NCBI GenBank assembly: GCA_024683935.1
Contig: JAIKXV010000025.1
Location: 36,059 to 100,058 of the forward strand
Direction of reading: 5' to 3'
Source: Lachnospiraceae bacterium
Lineage (GTDB): Bacteria; Bacillota_A; Clostridia; Lachnospirales; Lachnospiraceae
DNA length: 64,000 nt
Shown piece after piece: positions 27,418 to 37,000 of the stretch. Each line of letters begins with the position of its first letter. Position 1 is the stretch's first letter. The position numbers and the translations under genes were made by a program. Under the pieces are notes generated by a model. That model ran no database searches. It worked only from the letters and a program-made list of their open reading frames with translations, and was not told the DNA's origin.

Positions 27418-28317
27418 ATGAGCAATAACAGTGCAGCGACGGAATATGCTTACGCCAAGATAAATCTTGGTCTTGATATAGTCGGGAAAAGAGAAGACGG
27501 TTACCATCTCCTCAAAATGGTGATGCAGTCCCTGGAGCTCCACGATACCGTTACGGTCAGCGTGGGAAACGAGGGATCCGGGATAAGAACCGTTACAGAC
27601 AGTGACCTGGTATCGGATGACAGTCACAATCTGGCATATCGCGCAGCAAAACTCCTTAGTGAAAAATTCCATATCGATAAGGGAATGGAGATCCGGATAG
27701 AGAAGAAGATCCCTGTGGCGGCGGGGCTTGCCGGGGGCAGCAGCGACGCGGCGGCGGTCTTAAGAGCGGTGAACAGGCTGTTCGGACTCGGTCTTGATAA
27801 TGCCGGGCTGAAATCCCTGGGACTTAGCCTGGGGGCGGATGTGCCCTACTGCATAGAAGGCGGCACCATGCTGTCGGAGGGTATAGGAGAGATGCTGACT
27901 CCCGTTACCCCGGCGCTCGGAAGCTATCCGGTGCTTCTTATCAAACCCGACAGGGGAGTGTCCACGAAGGAAGTGTATGAGGCTTACGACAGTATAGAAG
28001 TAAAGGATCATCCCGATACGGAGAGGATACTGAAAGCAGTAAGAACCGGGGATGTAAAGGAGATGGGGGCTTCGTTCTCAAATGTGCTGGAAAAGGTTAC
28101 CATCCCGAAGGTTCCCGTAATAGAGGAGATAAAGGAGTTCTTAAAAGACAGGGGAGCGGGAGCGGTGCTGATGAGCGGAAGCGGGCCTACCGTTTTTGCC
28201 CTTAGCGGTGATGAAGGGAAATTAAAAGAAATATCGGAAGAGGGAAAATTACGTTTCCCGGAATGTGATGTGATACTCACTACAACCAAAAGAAAGGAAA
28301 ATGGTACAAATATATGA
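27418..28317 (+). CDS. ispE: 4-diphosphocytidyl-2-C-methyl-D-erythritol kinase
   Basis: Isoprenoid precursor synthesis by the non-mevalonate pathway: phosphorylates CDP-methylerythritol with ATP. About 300 residues, with AYAKINLGLDIVGKREDGYH at the N-terminus, the GHMP loop PVAAGLAGGSSDAAA near residues 95-109 and MSGSGPTVFAL at the C-terminus. ATGs at 27409 and 27418 are both possible; the first directly abuts a -10 box, so 27418 is preferred. There is no Shine-Dalgarno. The stop overlaps the next start as ATGA. Confidence 0.95.
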   Translation: MSNNSAATEYAYAKINLGLDIVGKREDGYHLLKMVMQSLELHDTVTVSVGNEGSGIRTVTDSDLVSDDSHNLAYRAAKLLSEKFHIDKGMEIRIEKKIPVAAGLAGGSSDAAAVLRAVNRLFGLGLDNAGLKSLGLSLGADVPYCIEGGTMLSEGIGEMLTPVTPALGSYPVLLIKPDRGVSTKEVYEAYDSIEVKDHPDTERILKAVRTGDVKEMGASFSNVLEKVTIPKVPVIEEIKEFLKDRGAGAVLMSGSGPTVFALSGDEGKLKEISEEGKLRFPECDVILTTTKRKENGTNI

Positions 28318-29030
28318 GCCTCCCGTCTTATATGGATACAACAAATGACGCATTCCTGCCCTTAAGGGATACGGTATTTAATCAGCTGCGGCTCCAGATA
28401 CTTCACGGGGAACTGAAGCCCGGAGAGAGACTGATGGAGGTGGCCCTTGCCGATAAACTGGGCGTATCCAGGACTCCGGTCAGGGAAGCGATCAGAATGC
28501 TGGAGCAGGAAGGACTGGCGGTGCTGCTGCCGAGAAGGGGCGCCCATGTGGCCAGCATCGATAATAAGCAGCTGGAGGATATGCTGGAAGCCAGACGAAC
28601 ATTGGAGGCTTTCACCGTGAATGCAGCCTGCGGCAGGATCACCAGGGCACAGATAGAGGAACTCCGGCAGTACAATCTGAGATTCCGTGAAGCTGTTAAG
28701 AGCGGCGATACAGTAGCTATGGCGGATGCGGATTTCATCTTCCATGAGGGTATTGCCAGGGCAGCGGGAAACGGCAGGATAATGGAAATGCTGCAGCACT
28801 TAAGGGAACAGCTTTTCCGCTATCAGTATGAGTATCTGAAGGATACTCCCGAGCACCGGCATCTCGTGGATGAGCATGAGATGATATGCAAAGCCTTCGA
28901 AGATGCGGACAATAATAAGGCGGTGGAGATCATAAAGCTCCATATAGATGATCAGGAGCTCGGGATATACTACCAGCTTGAAAAGGATAATCAGACAAAG
29001 ACTACTAATAAAAAAGGCAGATCCAGATGA
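28314..29030 (+). CDS. GntR-family transcriptional regulator, FadR/FCD type
   Basis: A 238-residue repressor-type DNA-binding protein. Residues about 20-82 are the winged helix-turn-helix (LADKLGVSRTPVREAIRML), and residues 90-225 the helical FCD ligand domain, with metal-ligand residues visible in DADFIFHEGIARAAGN, VDEHEMI and IIKLHIDDQE. FCD members usually sense small carboxylic acids. ATGA overlaps couple it to ispE upstream and the DUF1934 gene downstream, neither of which hints at its target. Confidence 0.9.
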   Translation: MSLPSYMDTTNDAFLPLRDTVFNQLRLQILHGELKPGERLMEVALADKLGVSRTPVREAIRMLEQEGLAVLLPRRGAHVASIDNKQLEDMLEARRTLEAFTVNAACGRITRAQIEELRQYNLRFREAVKSGDTVAMADADFIFHEGIARAAGNGRIMEMLQHLREQLFRYQYEYLKDTPEHRHLVDEHEMICKAFEDADNNKAVEIIKLHIDDQELGIYYQLEKDNQTKTTNKKGRSR

Positions 29031-29449
29031 AAAAAGATGTACTGGTTTCTATAAAAGGATTGCAGATAGATGAGACGAATGATGATGAGGCTGTGGAAAT
29101 CCTCGTAAACGGAAAGTACAACGAGAAGAACGGCCGGCATTTCCTTCGTTTCGAGCAGTATGAGGACGATGGTACTCCGACAAAGAATGTACTCAGCTTT
29201 GACGAAAAGGCCATGGAGCTCACCCGCCGCGGAGGCACCCAGCTCCATATGACCTTTATGGAAAAGGAGAAGACATTAACCAGCTATACCACGCCCTTCG
29301 GAGCACTTATGGTGGGCGTGAATACTGACAGGATCTTCGTGGAAAAGAGCGATGACAGGATACACGCGGAGGTTGATTACGGTCTGGAATTCAATTACGA
29401 ATATGTGGCCGACTGTCAGCTGTCACTGGATATAACCCCAAGGGGATAG
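29027..29449 (+). CDS. DUF1934 domain protein (YwiB-like)
   Basis: A 140-residue predicted beta-barrel protein of the DUF1934 family. Typical words are EILVNGKYNEKNGRHFLRFEQ, GGTQLHMTF and TPFGALMVGV, with the C-terminal DITP. Calycin-like fold is reported for the family; function is not known to me. It overlaps the GntR gene by ATGA and precedes a membrane-anchored unknown gene. Confidence 0.8.
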   Translation: MKKDVLVSIKGLQIDETNDDEAVEILVNGKYNEKNGRHFLRFEQYEDDGTPTKNVLSFDEKAMELTRRGGTQLHMTFMEKEKTLTSYTTPFGALMVGVNTDRIFVEKSDDRIHAEVDYGLEFNYEYVADCQLSLDITPRG

Positions 29450-29473
29450 GAATTTAGGAGGATTTTTTAACCA

Positions 29474-29959
29474 ATGATTCATTTGAACACACTGACCATA
29501 GTTCTGCTGATTGTTCTTGCGGTTCTGGCCGTGATACTGGTCGCTCTGGTATTTCTCGGCAAAAGGGCGGAGAAGAAGCAGGCTGAGCAGCAGGAGGCAA
29601 TGGACGCCGTTAAACAGACGGTATCCATGCTGATAATCGACAAGAAGAAAATGAAGATAAAGGACGCGGGTCTGCCGGATGCGGTGCTGAACCAGACTCC
29701 CTGGTATTTAAGAAGTACCCGTGTGCCTATTATCAAGGCCAAGGTCGGACCTCAGATAATGAGCTTTATCGCGGATATCAAGGTCTATGATATCGCGCCG
29801 GTAAAGAAAGAGGTCAAGGCCACCGTAAGTGGTCTTTACATTACCGACATGAAGGGCATAAGGGGTTCCATCGCCCCGGCTCCTGCGAAAAAGAAGTCAA
29901 AATTTGCCGAATGGCGTGATAAGCTGCAGGCAAAGGCAGGTGCCAAGCCCATCAAATAA
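29474..29959 (+). CDS. Membrane-anchored hypothetical protein
   Basis: 161 residues: an N-terminal membrane helix (about 8-29), a lysine- and glutamine-rich linker, then a soluble region LIIDKKKMKIKDAGLPDAVLNQTPWYLRSTRVPIIKAKVG-like in wording (key words KDAGLP, PWYLRS, KVGPQI) and a basic C-terminus. I recognise it only as a kind of small conserved protein of Lachnospiraceae. AGGAGG lies 12 bases before the ATG. Its place before the exported PPIase hints at an envelope role. Confidence 0.65.
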   Translation: MIHLNTLTIVLLIVLAVLAVILVALVFLGKRAEKKQAEQQEAMDAVKQTVSMLIIDKKKMKIKDAGLPDAVLNQTPWYLRSTRVPIIKAKVGPQIMSFIADIKVYDIAPVKKEVKATVSGLYITDMKGIRGSIAPAPAKKKSKFAEWRDKLQAKAGAKPIK

Positions 29960-30004
29960 AAGTGTCTTTGGGCACAAGGAAGAATTTTTAAGAGGAGAAG
30001 CATT

Positions 30005-31150
30005 ATGAAAAAGTCATTTCTGTTGGCGGTGACTGCCGTTATGGCGTTATCGCTGCTGTCGGGTTGCGGCAAAAAAGAGGAGACTGCCGTTGAAACCGCC
30101 CCGGCAGGAGGCACCGAAACTGCGGGCAAGGGGGAGAACCTGGAAACCGCCGACATCTCGGATCTCATCAGCCTTGGAAATTATAAGGGTCTGAAGGTCA
30201 CTCTTCAGGATACCTCTGTGACCGATGAAGATGTACAGGAGTATATAAAGAGCGGGCTGGAGATGATGAAGACGACCGAGCCGGTAACCGACAGGGCTGC
30301 TGAAATGGGAGATACGGTTAATATCGACTATGAAGGAAAAAAGGACGGCATTCCCTTTGACGGAGGTACTTCCAAGGGTCGCAATCTGGAGCTCGGAAGC
30401 CACAGCTTTATAGATGGTTTTGAAGACGGGCTTGTGGGAGCTGAGATCGGAGAGACACGGGAACTGAACCTCACATTCCCAGAGGATTATCACAAAGCGG
30501 AGCTCGCCGGGCAGGATGTGGTATTTACGGTAAAGGTAAATTCCATAAGCGCCAATATACTTCCGGATCTTACCGATGAAGTGGTGAAAAAGCTTGATCC
30601 CGATGTCTCATCGGTTAAGGAATACAGGGAAAAAGTTAAAAACGATATGAAGAAGTCCAGGGAGGATACTGCGAAATCCCAGGCCTTCAGTGAACTGCTG
30701 AGCATGGTACAGGGGAACTCCGATATCAAAGCGGCAGACCAGCTTCCCGACTGGCTTCTGGACGATATAAAGAGTAAGCAGAAGCAGAGCTTTGAGTCCA
30801 GCCTGCAGCTTTACGGTATCGACCTTGAATCATATCTCAAACAGCAGGGTATGACAGAGGCTGATTTTGATGAGACTCTGACTGCTTACGCCCAGTCCAT
30901 AGCAGGACAGCAGCTTACGGTACAGGCTCTTGCCAATGCGGAAAATATCACCGTTACTGAAGAGGATCTGACAAAGCAGTACGAAGAGGATGCGGCTGCA
31001 TACGGATACAAGAGCGGGGAGGAATTCAGGGAAGCCGTTAAAAATATGGGTGAAGAGCAGACCTTCAGGGATGCAACCCTCACCCGTAAGGTGGAGGAGA
31101 TGCTCCTTTCCTACGCAGATATCACAAACCCTGAAATGCTTACCAAATAG
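30005..31150 (+). CDS. Exported FKBP-type peptidyl-prolyl isomerase with trigger-factor C-domain (lipoprotein)
   Basis: Predicted folding helper on the outer membrane face. The 381-residue precursor has a signal peptide with lipobox LLSGC (Cys near 20), an FKBP domain (GDTVNIDYEGKKDGIPFDGG, LGSHSFIDGFEDGLVG, LNLTFPEDY; residues about 95-185) and a helical trigger-factor-like C-domain (residues 190-370). The ribosome-binding N-domain of cytoplasmic trigger factor is missing and is replaced by the signal. The role would parallel PrsA in Bacillus; this is inference. SD AGAGGAG precedes the ATG. Confidence 0.85.
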   Translation: MKKSFLLAVTAVMALSLLSGCGKKEETAVETAPAGGTETAGKGENLETADISDLISLGNYKGLKVTLQDTSVTDEDVQEYIKSGLEMMKTTEPVTDRAAEMGDTVNIDYEGKKDGIPFDGGTSKGRNLELGSHSFIDGFEDGLVGAEIGETRELNLTFPEDYHKAELAGQDVVFTVKVNSISANILPDLTDEVVKKLDPDVSSVKEYREKVKNDMKKSREDTAKSQAFSELLSMVQGNSDIKAADQLPDWLLDDIKSKQKQSFESSLQLYGIDLESYLKQQGMTEADFDETLTAYAQSIAGQQLTVQALANAENITVTEEDLTKQYEEDAAAYGYKSGEEFREAVKNMGEEQTFRDATLTRKVEEMLLSYADITNPEMLTK

Positions 31151-31193
31151 AATCTCAAGCGAAGAGTCTTAGAAAGAGAAGAGGTACAACAAA

Positions 31194-32594
31194 ATGGAAA
31201 AAATGACAGAGATCCGTTCACTGTTCCGGGAGACGGATAAATACATCGATAAAGAGATAACTGCAGGAGGCTGGATCAGAACCAACAGGGACTCAAAGTC
31301 CTTCGGATTTTTAGTGGTAAGCGACGGAACCTTCTTCAGCACGCTGCAGATCGTATATCACGACAGCCTGAAGAATTTTCAGGATATCTGCCGCCTGAAT
31401 GTGGGCACTGCGGTCATAGCGAAGGGAAAGCTGGTAGCCACACCCGATGCGAAGCAGCCTTTTGAACTGCAGGCGGAGGAAATAACTGTGGAGGGTGCAT
31501 CCACACCGGATTATCCCCTGCAGCCGAAGCGCCATTCCATGGAGTTCCTGCGCACCATTACCCATCTCCGTCCGAGGACCAATACCTTCCAGGCGGTATT
31601 CAGGGTAAGATCCCTGATCGCCTATGCGATACACAGGTTCTTCCAGGAGAGGGATTTCATCTATGTCCATACTCCCATCATCACCGGTTCCGACGCTGAG
31701 GGAGCGGGAGAGATGTTCCAGGTGACTACGCTTCCCCTTGATAATATCCCGCATACGGAGGACGGGAATGTGGATCACGCCAAAGATTTCTTCGGTAAGC
31801 CAACCAACCTCACGGTTTCCGGACAGCTTAACGGAGAGACCTTTGCCCAGGCCTTCAAGAACATATATACCTTCGGACCCACTTTCAGGGCGGAGAATTC
31901 CAACACCACCCGTCATGCGGCGGAATTCTGGATGATAGAGCCGGAGATCGCATTTGCCGATCTTGAGGATGATATGGCCCTTGCCGAGGATATGATAAAG
32001 TACATCATTTCCTATGTGCTGGAGAATGCGCCGGAGGAGATGGCCTTCTTTAACCAGTACATTGATAAGGAGCATGCTCTTTTGGACAGACTGAATCACG
32101 TCGTAAATTCCGATTTCGGCCGTGTTACCTATACGGATGCGGTAAAGATGCTGGAAGAGCATAATGACAGCTTTGAATATAAGGTTTCCTGGGGCGTGGA
32201 TCTGCAGACCGAGCATGAGAGATATCTTACGGAGACCGTTTTCAAGAAGCCCGTTTTCGTAACAGATTATCCGAAGGAGATAAAGGCCTTCTACATGAAG
32301 CAGAATCCCGACGGAAAGACCGTTGCTGCAATGGACTGCCTGGTTCCCGGTATCGGAGAGATCATCGGCGGATCCCAGAGAGAAGATGATTACGACAAAT
32401 TAAAGCAGCGTATAGAAGAGCTGGGAATGACTGAGGAGCAGTACGGATTCTATATGGATCTCAGAAAATACGGCTCCACCAGGCATGCAGGCTTCGGCCT
32501 CGGCTTTGAAAGGGCTGTCATGTATATAACAGGCATGGAGAACATCAGGGACGTACTTCCCTTCCCCAGAACAGTAGGTACCTGCGAACTGTAA
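31194..32594 (+). CDS. asnS: Asparaginyl-tRNA synthetase
   Basis: Charges tRNA(Asn). The 466-residue class IIb enzyme has the OB-fold anticodon domain at the N-terminus ([21 protein letters not shown]), motif 2 ([22 protein letters not shown]) and motif 3 ([27 protein letters not shown]). The words [13 protein letters not shown] distinguish it from AspRS. Length is normal. GAAGAGGT lies about 9 bases before the ATG. The next gene starts one base after the stop. Confidence 0.97.
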   Translation: MEKMTEIRSLFRETDKYIDKEITAGGWIRTNRDSKSFGFLVVSDGTFFSTLQIVYHDSLKNFQDICRLNVGTAVIAKGKLVATPDAKQPFELQAEEITVEGASTPDYPLQPKRHSMEFLRTITHLRPRTNTFQAVFRVRSLIAYAIHRFFQERDFIYVHTPIITGSDAEGAGEMFQVTTLPLDNIPHTEDGNVDHAKDFFGKPTNLTVSGQLNGETFAQAFKNIYTFGPTFRAENSNTTRHAAEFWMIEPEIAFADLEDDMALAEDMIKYIISYVLENAPEEMAFFNQYIDKEHALLDRLNHVVNSDFGRVTYTDAVKMLEEHNDSFEYKVSWGVDLQTEHERYLTETVFKKPVFVTDYPKEIKAFYMKQNPDGKTVAAMDCLVPGIGEIIGGSQREDDYDKLKQRIEELGMTEEQYGFYMDLRKYGSTRHAGFGLGFERAVMYITGMENIRDVLPFPRTVGTCEL

Positions 32595-32595
32595 G

Positions 32596-33879
32596 ATGAA
32601 AAGAGCGATCTCGTTTTTCCTCACAATTGCATTAGTGACAGCGCTCGGCGTGAACGCTTTTGCTGCCCGTTCCACAGAACAGATCAAAAAGGAACAGGCT
32701 GAGTCTCAGCGCAATCTTGCGGCTGCAGAGGAGGAGGCTTCCGACATCCAGAGCGAAAAATCCATGACCGAGGAGGAACTGGAGGAGAATAAGGAGCAGC
32801 TGGCCCGGGTCATCACATCCGTATCCATTATCGAGGATGAAATAAAGGCAAAGGATGTGGCGGTAGACGAGGCCGAGAAGCAGTACGAGGAAGCAAAGAA
32901 GAAAGAGGAAGCCCAGTATAAGGCTATGAAGCGCCGTATCCGCTACCTCTATGAGCATGGGGGAACGAACGCCTATGCGGAGTTCTTTTCGGGCGGATCC
33001 AGCTTTGCGGACATTTTGAACCGCTCTGCCTATGCGGAGGAAATATACGAGTACGACAGGAGCCTGCTGGAGGATTACCAGGAGGCCAAAAAGAGGGTTA
33101 AGGAAAGCGAAGAGAAGCTGCAGCAGGAACTGGATGAGCTGACCGAGATAAAGAATACCTACGAAGAAGAATCCGATGCGCTGGAGCAGACCATTGCCGA
33201 GCAGAAGGAAAAGGTAGAGGACTTCGATAACCAGCTGGCAAGCGCCAGGGCGAAGGCCAGCCAGTACAAGAACCAGATAGCGGCGCAGAATAAAGAGATA
33301 AGGGATATCGCGGAAGCAGAGGCGAAAGCCGCCGCAGCTAAGAAAAAAGCTGAGGAAGAGGCAAGGAAGAAGGCAGAGGCCGAAGCGAAAAAGAAGGCTG
33401 AAAAAGAAGCTAAGAAGAAGGCCGAAGAAGGCAGGAACGAGGACAGCGGAGACCAGGAGGAAGAGTATGCTCCCGAGGAAGAGGGAGAATACGAAGAGGA
33501 AGAGAAGGAAGAAAAGAAATCTGACAGCGGAGGCTCCGGTATCGGCAGCCAGATAGCTTCCTATGCCCAGCAGTTCCTTGGCAATCCCTATGTATCGGGA
33601 GGCACCAGCCTTACCGACGGAGCAGACTGCTCAGGCTTTACCCAGGCAGTGTATTCGCACTTCGGTTATTCCATACCGAGAACCAGCTGGGAACAGCAGT
33701 CGGCAGGCCGGGGAGTATCATATTCCGATGCCCAGCCCGGGGATATTTTCTGCTATTCCGGACACGTGGGGATCTACATCGGCAATAATACGATCTGCCA
33801 TGCTTCAACCCCCGAAACCGGCATAAAGCTGACTCCCGCCACCTACAGAGATATCATAACCATCAGGCGTATTGTATAA
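32596..33879 (+). CDS. Secreted coiled-coil NlpC/P60 peptidoglycan hydrolase
   Basis: A 427-residue cell-wall hydrolase. A signal peptide (residues 1-24, ending NAFAA) is followed by a long coiled coil (25-260) like those of PcsB and CwlO, a Lys/Glu/Ala-rich linker (260-310), and an NlpC/P60 domain (315-427) with the catalytic cysteine in DCSGFTQAVYSHFG, histidine in GHVGIYIG and a third polar residue near NTICHAS. It should cut peptide stems of peptidoglycan. Coiled coils of this type are often controlled by FtsEX, not present here. No clear Shine-Dalgarno; it begins one base after asnS, so translational coupling is likely. A repeat and a terminator follow. Confidence 0.9.
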   Translation: MKRAISFFLTIALVTALGVNAFAARSTEQIKKEQAESQRNLAAAEEEASDIQSEKSMTEEELEENKEQLARVITSVSIIEDEIKAKDVAVDEAEKQYEEAKKKEEAQYKAMKRRIRYLYEHGGTNAYAEFFSGGSSFADILNRSAYAEEIYEYDRSLLEDYQEAKKRVKESEEKLQQELDELTEIKNTYEEESDALEQTIAEQKEKVEDFDNQLASARAKASQYKNQIAAQNKEIRDIAEAEAKAAAAKKKAEEEARKKAEAEAKKKAEKEAKKKAEEGRNEDSGDQEEEYAPEEEGEYEEEEKEEKKSDSGGSGIGSQIASYAQQFLGNPYVSGGTSLTDGADCSGFTQAVYSHFGYSIPRTSWEQQSAGRGVSYSDAQPGDIFCYSGHVGIYIGNNTICHASTPETGIKLTPATYRDIITIRRIV

Positions 33880-33887
33880 CTCAACAT

Positions 33888-33914
33888 GTCATTCTGAGCG
33901 GAGCGAAGGATCTT
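33888..33914 (+). repeat. Family-A interspersed repeat
   Basis: Reads GTCATTCTGAGCG, then GAGCGAAGGATCTT, 9 bases after the NlpC/P60 stop codon. Confidence 0.75.
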
Positions 33915-33938
33915 GTCGTAAAACGTGCGTAATTTGTC

Positions 33939-33980
33939 GCCGGATTCCTTGTGTATACAGGGGATCCGGTGTATTTTTTT
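33939..33980 (+). terminator. Intrinsic terminator after the NlpC/P60 gene
   Basis: GCCGGAT (33939-33945) pairs with ATCCGGT (33964-33970) around an imperfect inner stem, followed by TATTTTTTT. It separates the asnS/NlpC unit from the giant surface protein gene. Confidence 0.65.
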
Positions 33981-33990
33981 CTAAGATAGA

Positions 33991-34005
33991 AAAACTGGCA
34001 GTTTT
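33991..34005. promoter_or_regulatory. Operator-like palindrome before the giant surface gene
   Basis: AAAACTG, one G, CAGTTTT: a perfect 15-base palindrome 24 bases before the ATG at 34029. It could be a repressor site or a small leader hairpin. Confidence 0.35.
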
Positions 34006-34028
34006 CTGCTTTTTTGTGAGGGAAAAAG

Positions 34029-37000
34029 ATGAAGAAAAATTGGAAAAGCGGCTTAGCCGTACTGGTTCTCGCAGCACTTCTGCTTCAGTCGGGAGCCCAT
34101 GTGATCTCAAATGTCCTGGACTACGACAGGGACTATGCCATGGCCGATGACGACCTGGAGGAATACGAGAGCAATGATTCCGATGACAGCTCTGATGAGG
34201 AGTCTAATGAAGAAGACTCCGCAGAGGAGGAATCATATGATGACTCTGCTGATGAGGACTCTTACGAGGAAGAGTCTTTTGAAGAGAACTCTGACAGCAA
34301 TGAGAGCTCCGACGGGGGAGAGAGTTATGAAGAGTCCTTTGAAGGAAGCCGGGAGGAAGGCGGCGAAGCTATAGAAGAGAGCGAGCCGGCAGATCAGGGA
34401 GAAGAACCTGAAGAAGAACCGGCTGATGAAGCAACAGAAGAAAGTACGGAAGAAGCCACGGAGGAAGCCACGGAGGAAGCAACCCTCGCGGCATCTTTTG
34501 ATGTAAACCTCACAGTAAGCTATCAGGACGATAAAGGAAACAGCCTTAGAGATACAGAAGATCTGGATATTGAAGAGAATTCAGTCATCATCATGAAGAG
34601 CGCCGCTCCTTCCATAAGCGGTTACGAGTATGAGAACGCACTGCTTGAATTCACGGATCAGGACGGTGAAGACCAGAGAGGCACCATCCAGGCAGTACGT
34701 TACATATCTGAGGACGGGGAGAACGACGGATACGCATTCACGGTGAAATATGACGGCGAAGGAAGCGACTGGATCGCTATCACCGGAGACGGCAATATCA
34801 CCTTAAACTACAGCGCGATTGAAGAGGAAGAAGCTTCCACTGAGGCCGCCGAAGAGAGTTCGACCGAAAGCTCAACCGAAGAGGCAGAAACAGAAGAGGC
34901 CGGTGAGAGCAGTACAGAAGCTTCAACCGAAGCACCTGCTGAGGAGATCGGCAGTACCGAAGCTTCCACAGAAGCATCCACAGAGGAAGCCACAGAAACA
35001 GTAAGCGGAGATGAGGTATCAGGCGTGAAGCTTGATATCGAAGAAGAGCTGGTAAGCGGAAATGAGCTTGCGGCAGAAGAGAGCTCCACAGAAGAAGCTG
35101 TAAGCGACAATGAGGTGGTAAGCGGAGTGACCATCAGCGAAAACGCAGCTGAGGAAGGTGAAACGATCACCCTTCCCGTTGTAGACGTGGATGCATCTGT
35201 TGTGGATGAATTCGGCTATGAGATAGATCCGGAATTCACCCATATACCTCTTGATTTTGACGGATACCTTGCCCTTGACGATCCTGAGAATCCTCCTGTA
35301 AAGAAGGTCCGCAAGGCTTCGGGACAGGTCTTCTTTATCACAACCTATACCGACTATGAGTTCTCCAAGGCCACCCTTAACGGAGAAGTGATCAAGGGCC
35401 TGAAGAAGGAAGAGGCCGTACAGGCTCCCGGTGAAGAAGAGGATGAAGATAAGGGCTTCTTTGCAGCGCTGGTAGAGGCTGTAACAGGCGGCGGCGACAA
35501 GGATAAGGAATACTCTTACTCCTATACCACCGACGGTGAGAACTTCACGACCCTCGAGCAGGATGCAACTGTTACTCTTGAGTACAAGCTGGGTGAAAAC
35601 AACAGGACAAGCTATGTATATGAGGATGACAGCGTTATCGTTACTGCGCTGATACAGGATCCCAACGCTCTTCCCGACAATGCGGAGCTCAGAGTCATTC
35701 CCATAACCGGCGGCGAATTCGACTCTGCAATGAGCAGGATGAATGCATCCGGCAGCGGAGACGAAGAGGACAAGACAGTTTATGATGAGAGCAATACCCT
35801 GCTCTATGACATCAGCTTTGTAGTACCCGCAGACGAAGAGGGCGGAGCCGAGACCGAGGTTGAGCCCGCTGAAGGCGCTGTAAAGGTAACCTTTGAATTC
35901 AAAAATAATCAGTTAAGCCAGGGACTGGGGGCAACCGATGCGAAGAGCATCACCGTTACCCACTTCCCTGATGGTTCAGAAACCGTTGAAAAGATTTCCA
36001 CCGACTCAGCATCGGTATCAGGATCCGAGGAGGTGTCCTTTTCATCATCAAATTTTAGCAAATACGCCATCACTGCCGGTCAGGATGGCGGACTGAATAT
36101 CACATTAAGATTTGTGGACGAAAATGAATCAGGCGTTTCCGTAGATCTTGGAGACCAGAAGATACACGGATATATTGAGGGATCTGACGGTTCATTTGGC
36201 TATGTGGCTTTCCAGAAAAAGAATGATTCCGGAATGTATACCGCATCTGTCCGGAATCTTTACAGGAATGAAAACTGGCAGCTTAAACAGCAAAATATAA
36301 GGGATGATGTAAACTACACCGTTCAGATAGGGACAAGTAAGGCTGACAGCATAGGTAATCAGTGGTGGATGCCTGAATACAGTCAGAGCGGCATGCAGCC
36401 CTTTGTTAAAGGCACGCTCATCGGAAACAGCTGTTCCATTACAGAAGAAACAGATGAGATACCTTTATCGAAAGGCATTACCAATACTGTCTATGTCGTA
36501 GTAAATAACTTTGGCGGCCCCGGCAGTGATAACTATCAATCCATACTCGGAGAAGCGATCAATTTCGGCGTTGTGACCGGATCGCTGATCGGAGGCGAAG
36601 CCAGGACCAATTTTGCTACAGGTAATATCGAGTCCTTCGAGCATCAGATGGGAAATGACATAGTCAATTCTTCCAGGCAGACATTTATCATTCCCAGTAT
36701 TTCCGGCGGACAGCAGATACATATAAAGGGAGCGGATGCCATTGTATGGACTACAAAGGAGATCATAGAAGGATCGCAGAATCAGCCCAGGACAATCTGG
36801 CATGAAAAAGACGGTGACACGAATAATCCGATCCAGCATATAGTATTTCAGGAGTACACCGAGGATTATCTGAAAGGATTAGCGGGGAGGCTCCTGGATC
36901 AGGGGAAGAGCTCCTCGGCAGCACTGGCTTCCAGAAAAGACAACGCAGGTTTCAGTTTTTCAAATGACAATCCGCCTTTCTGTGACATTGATCTGACCGG

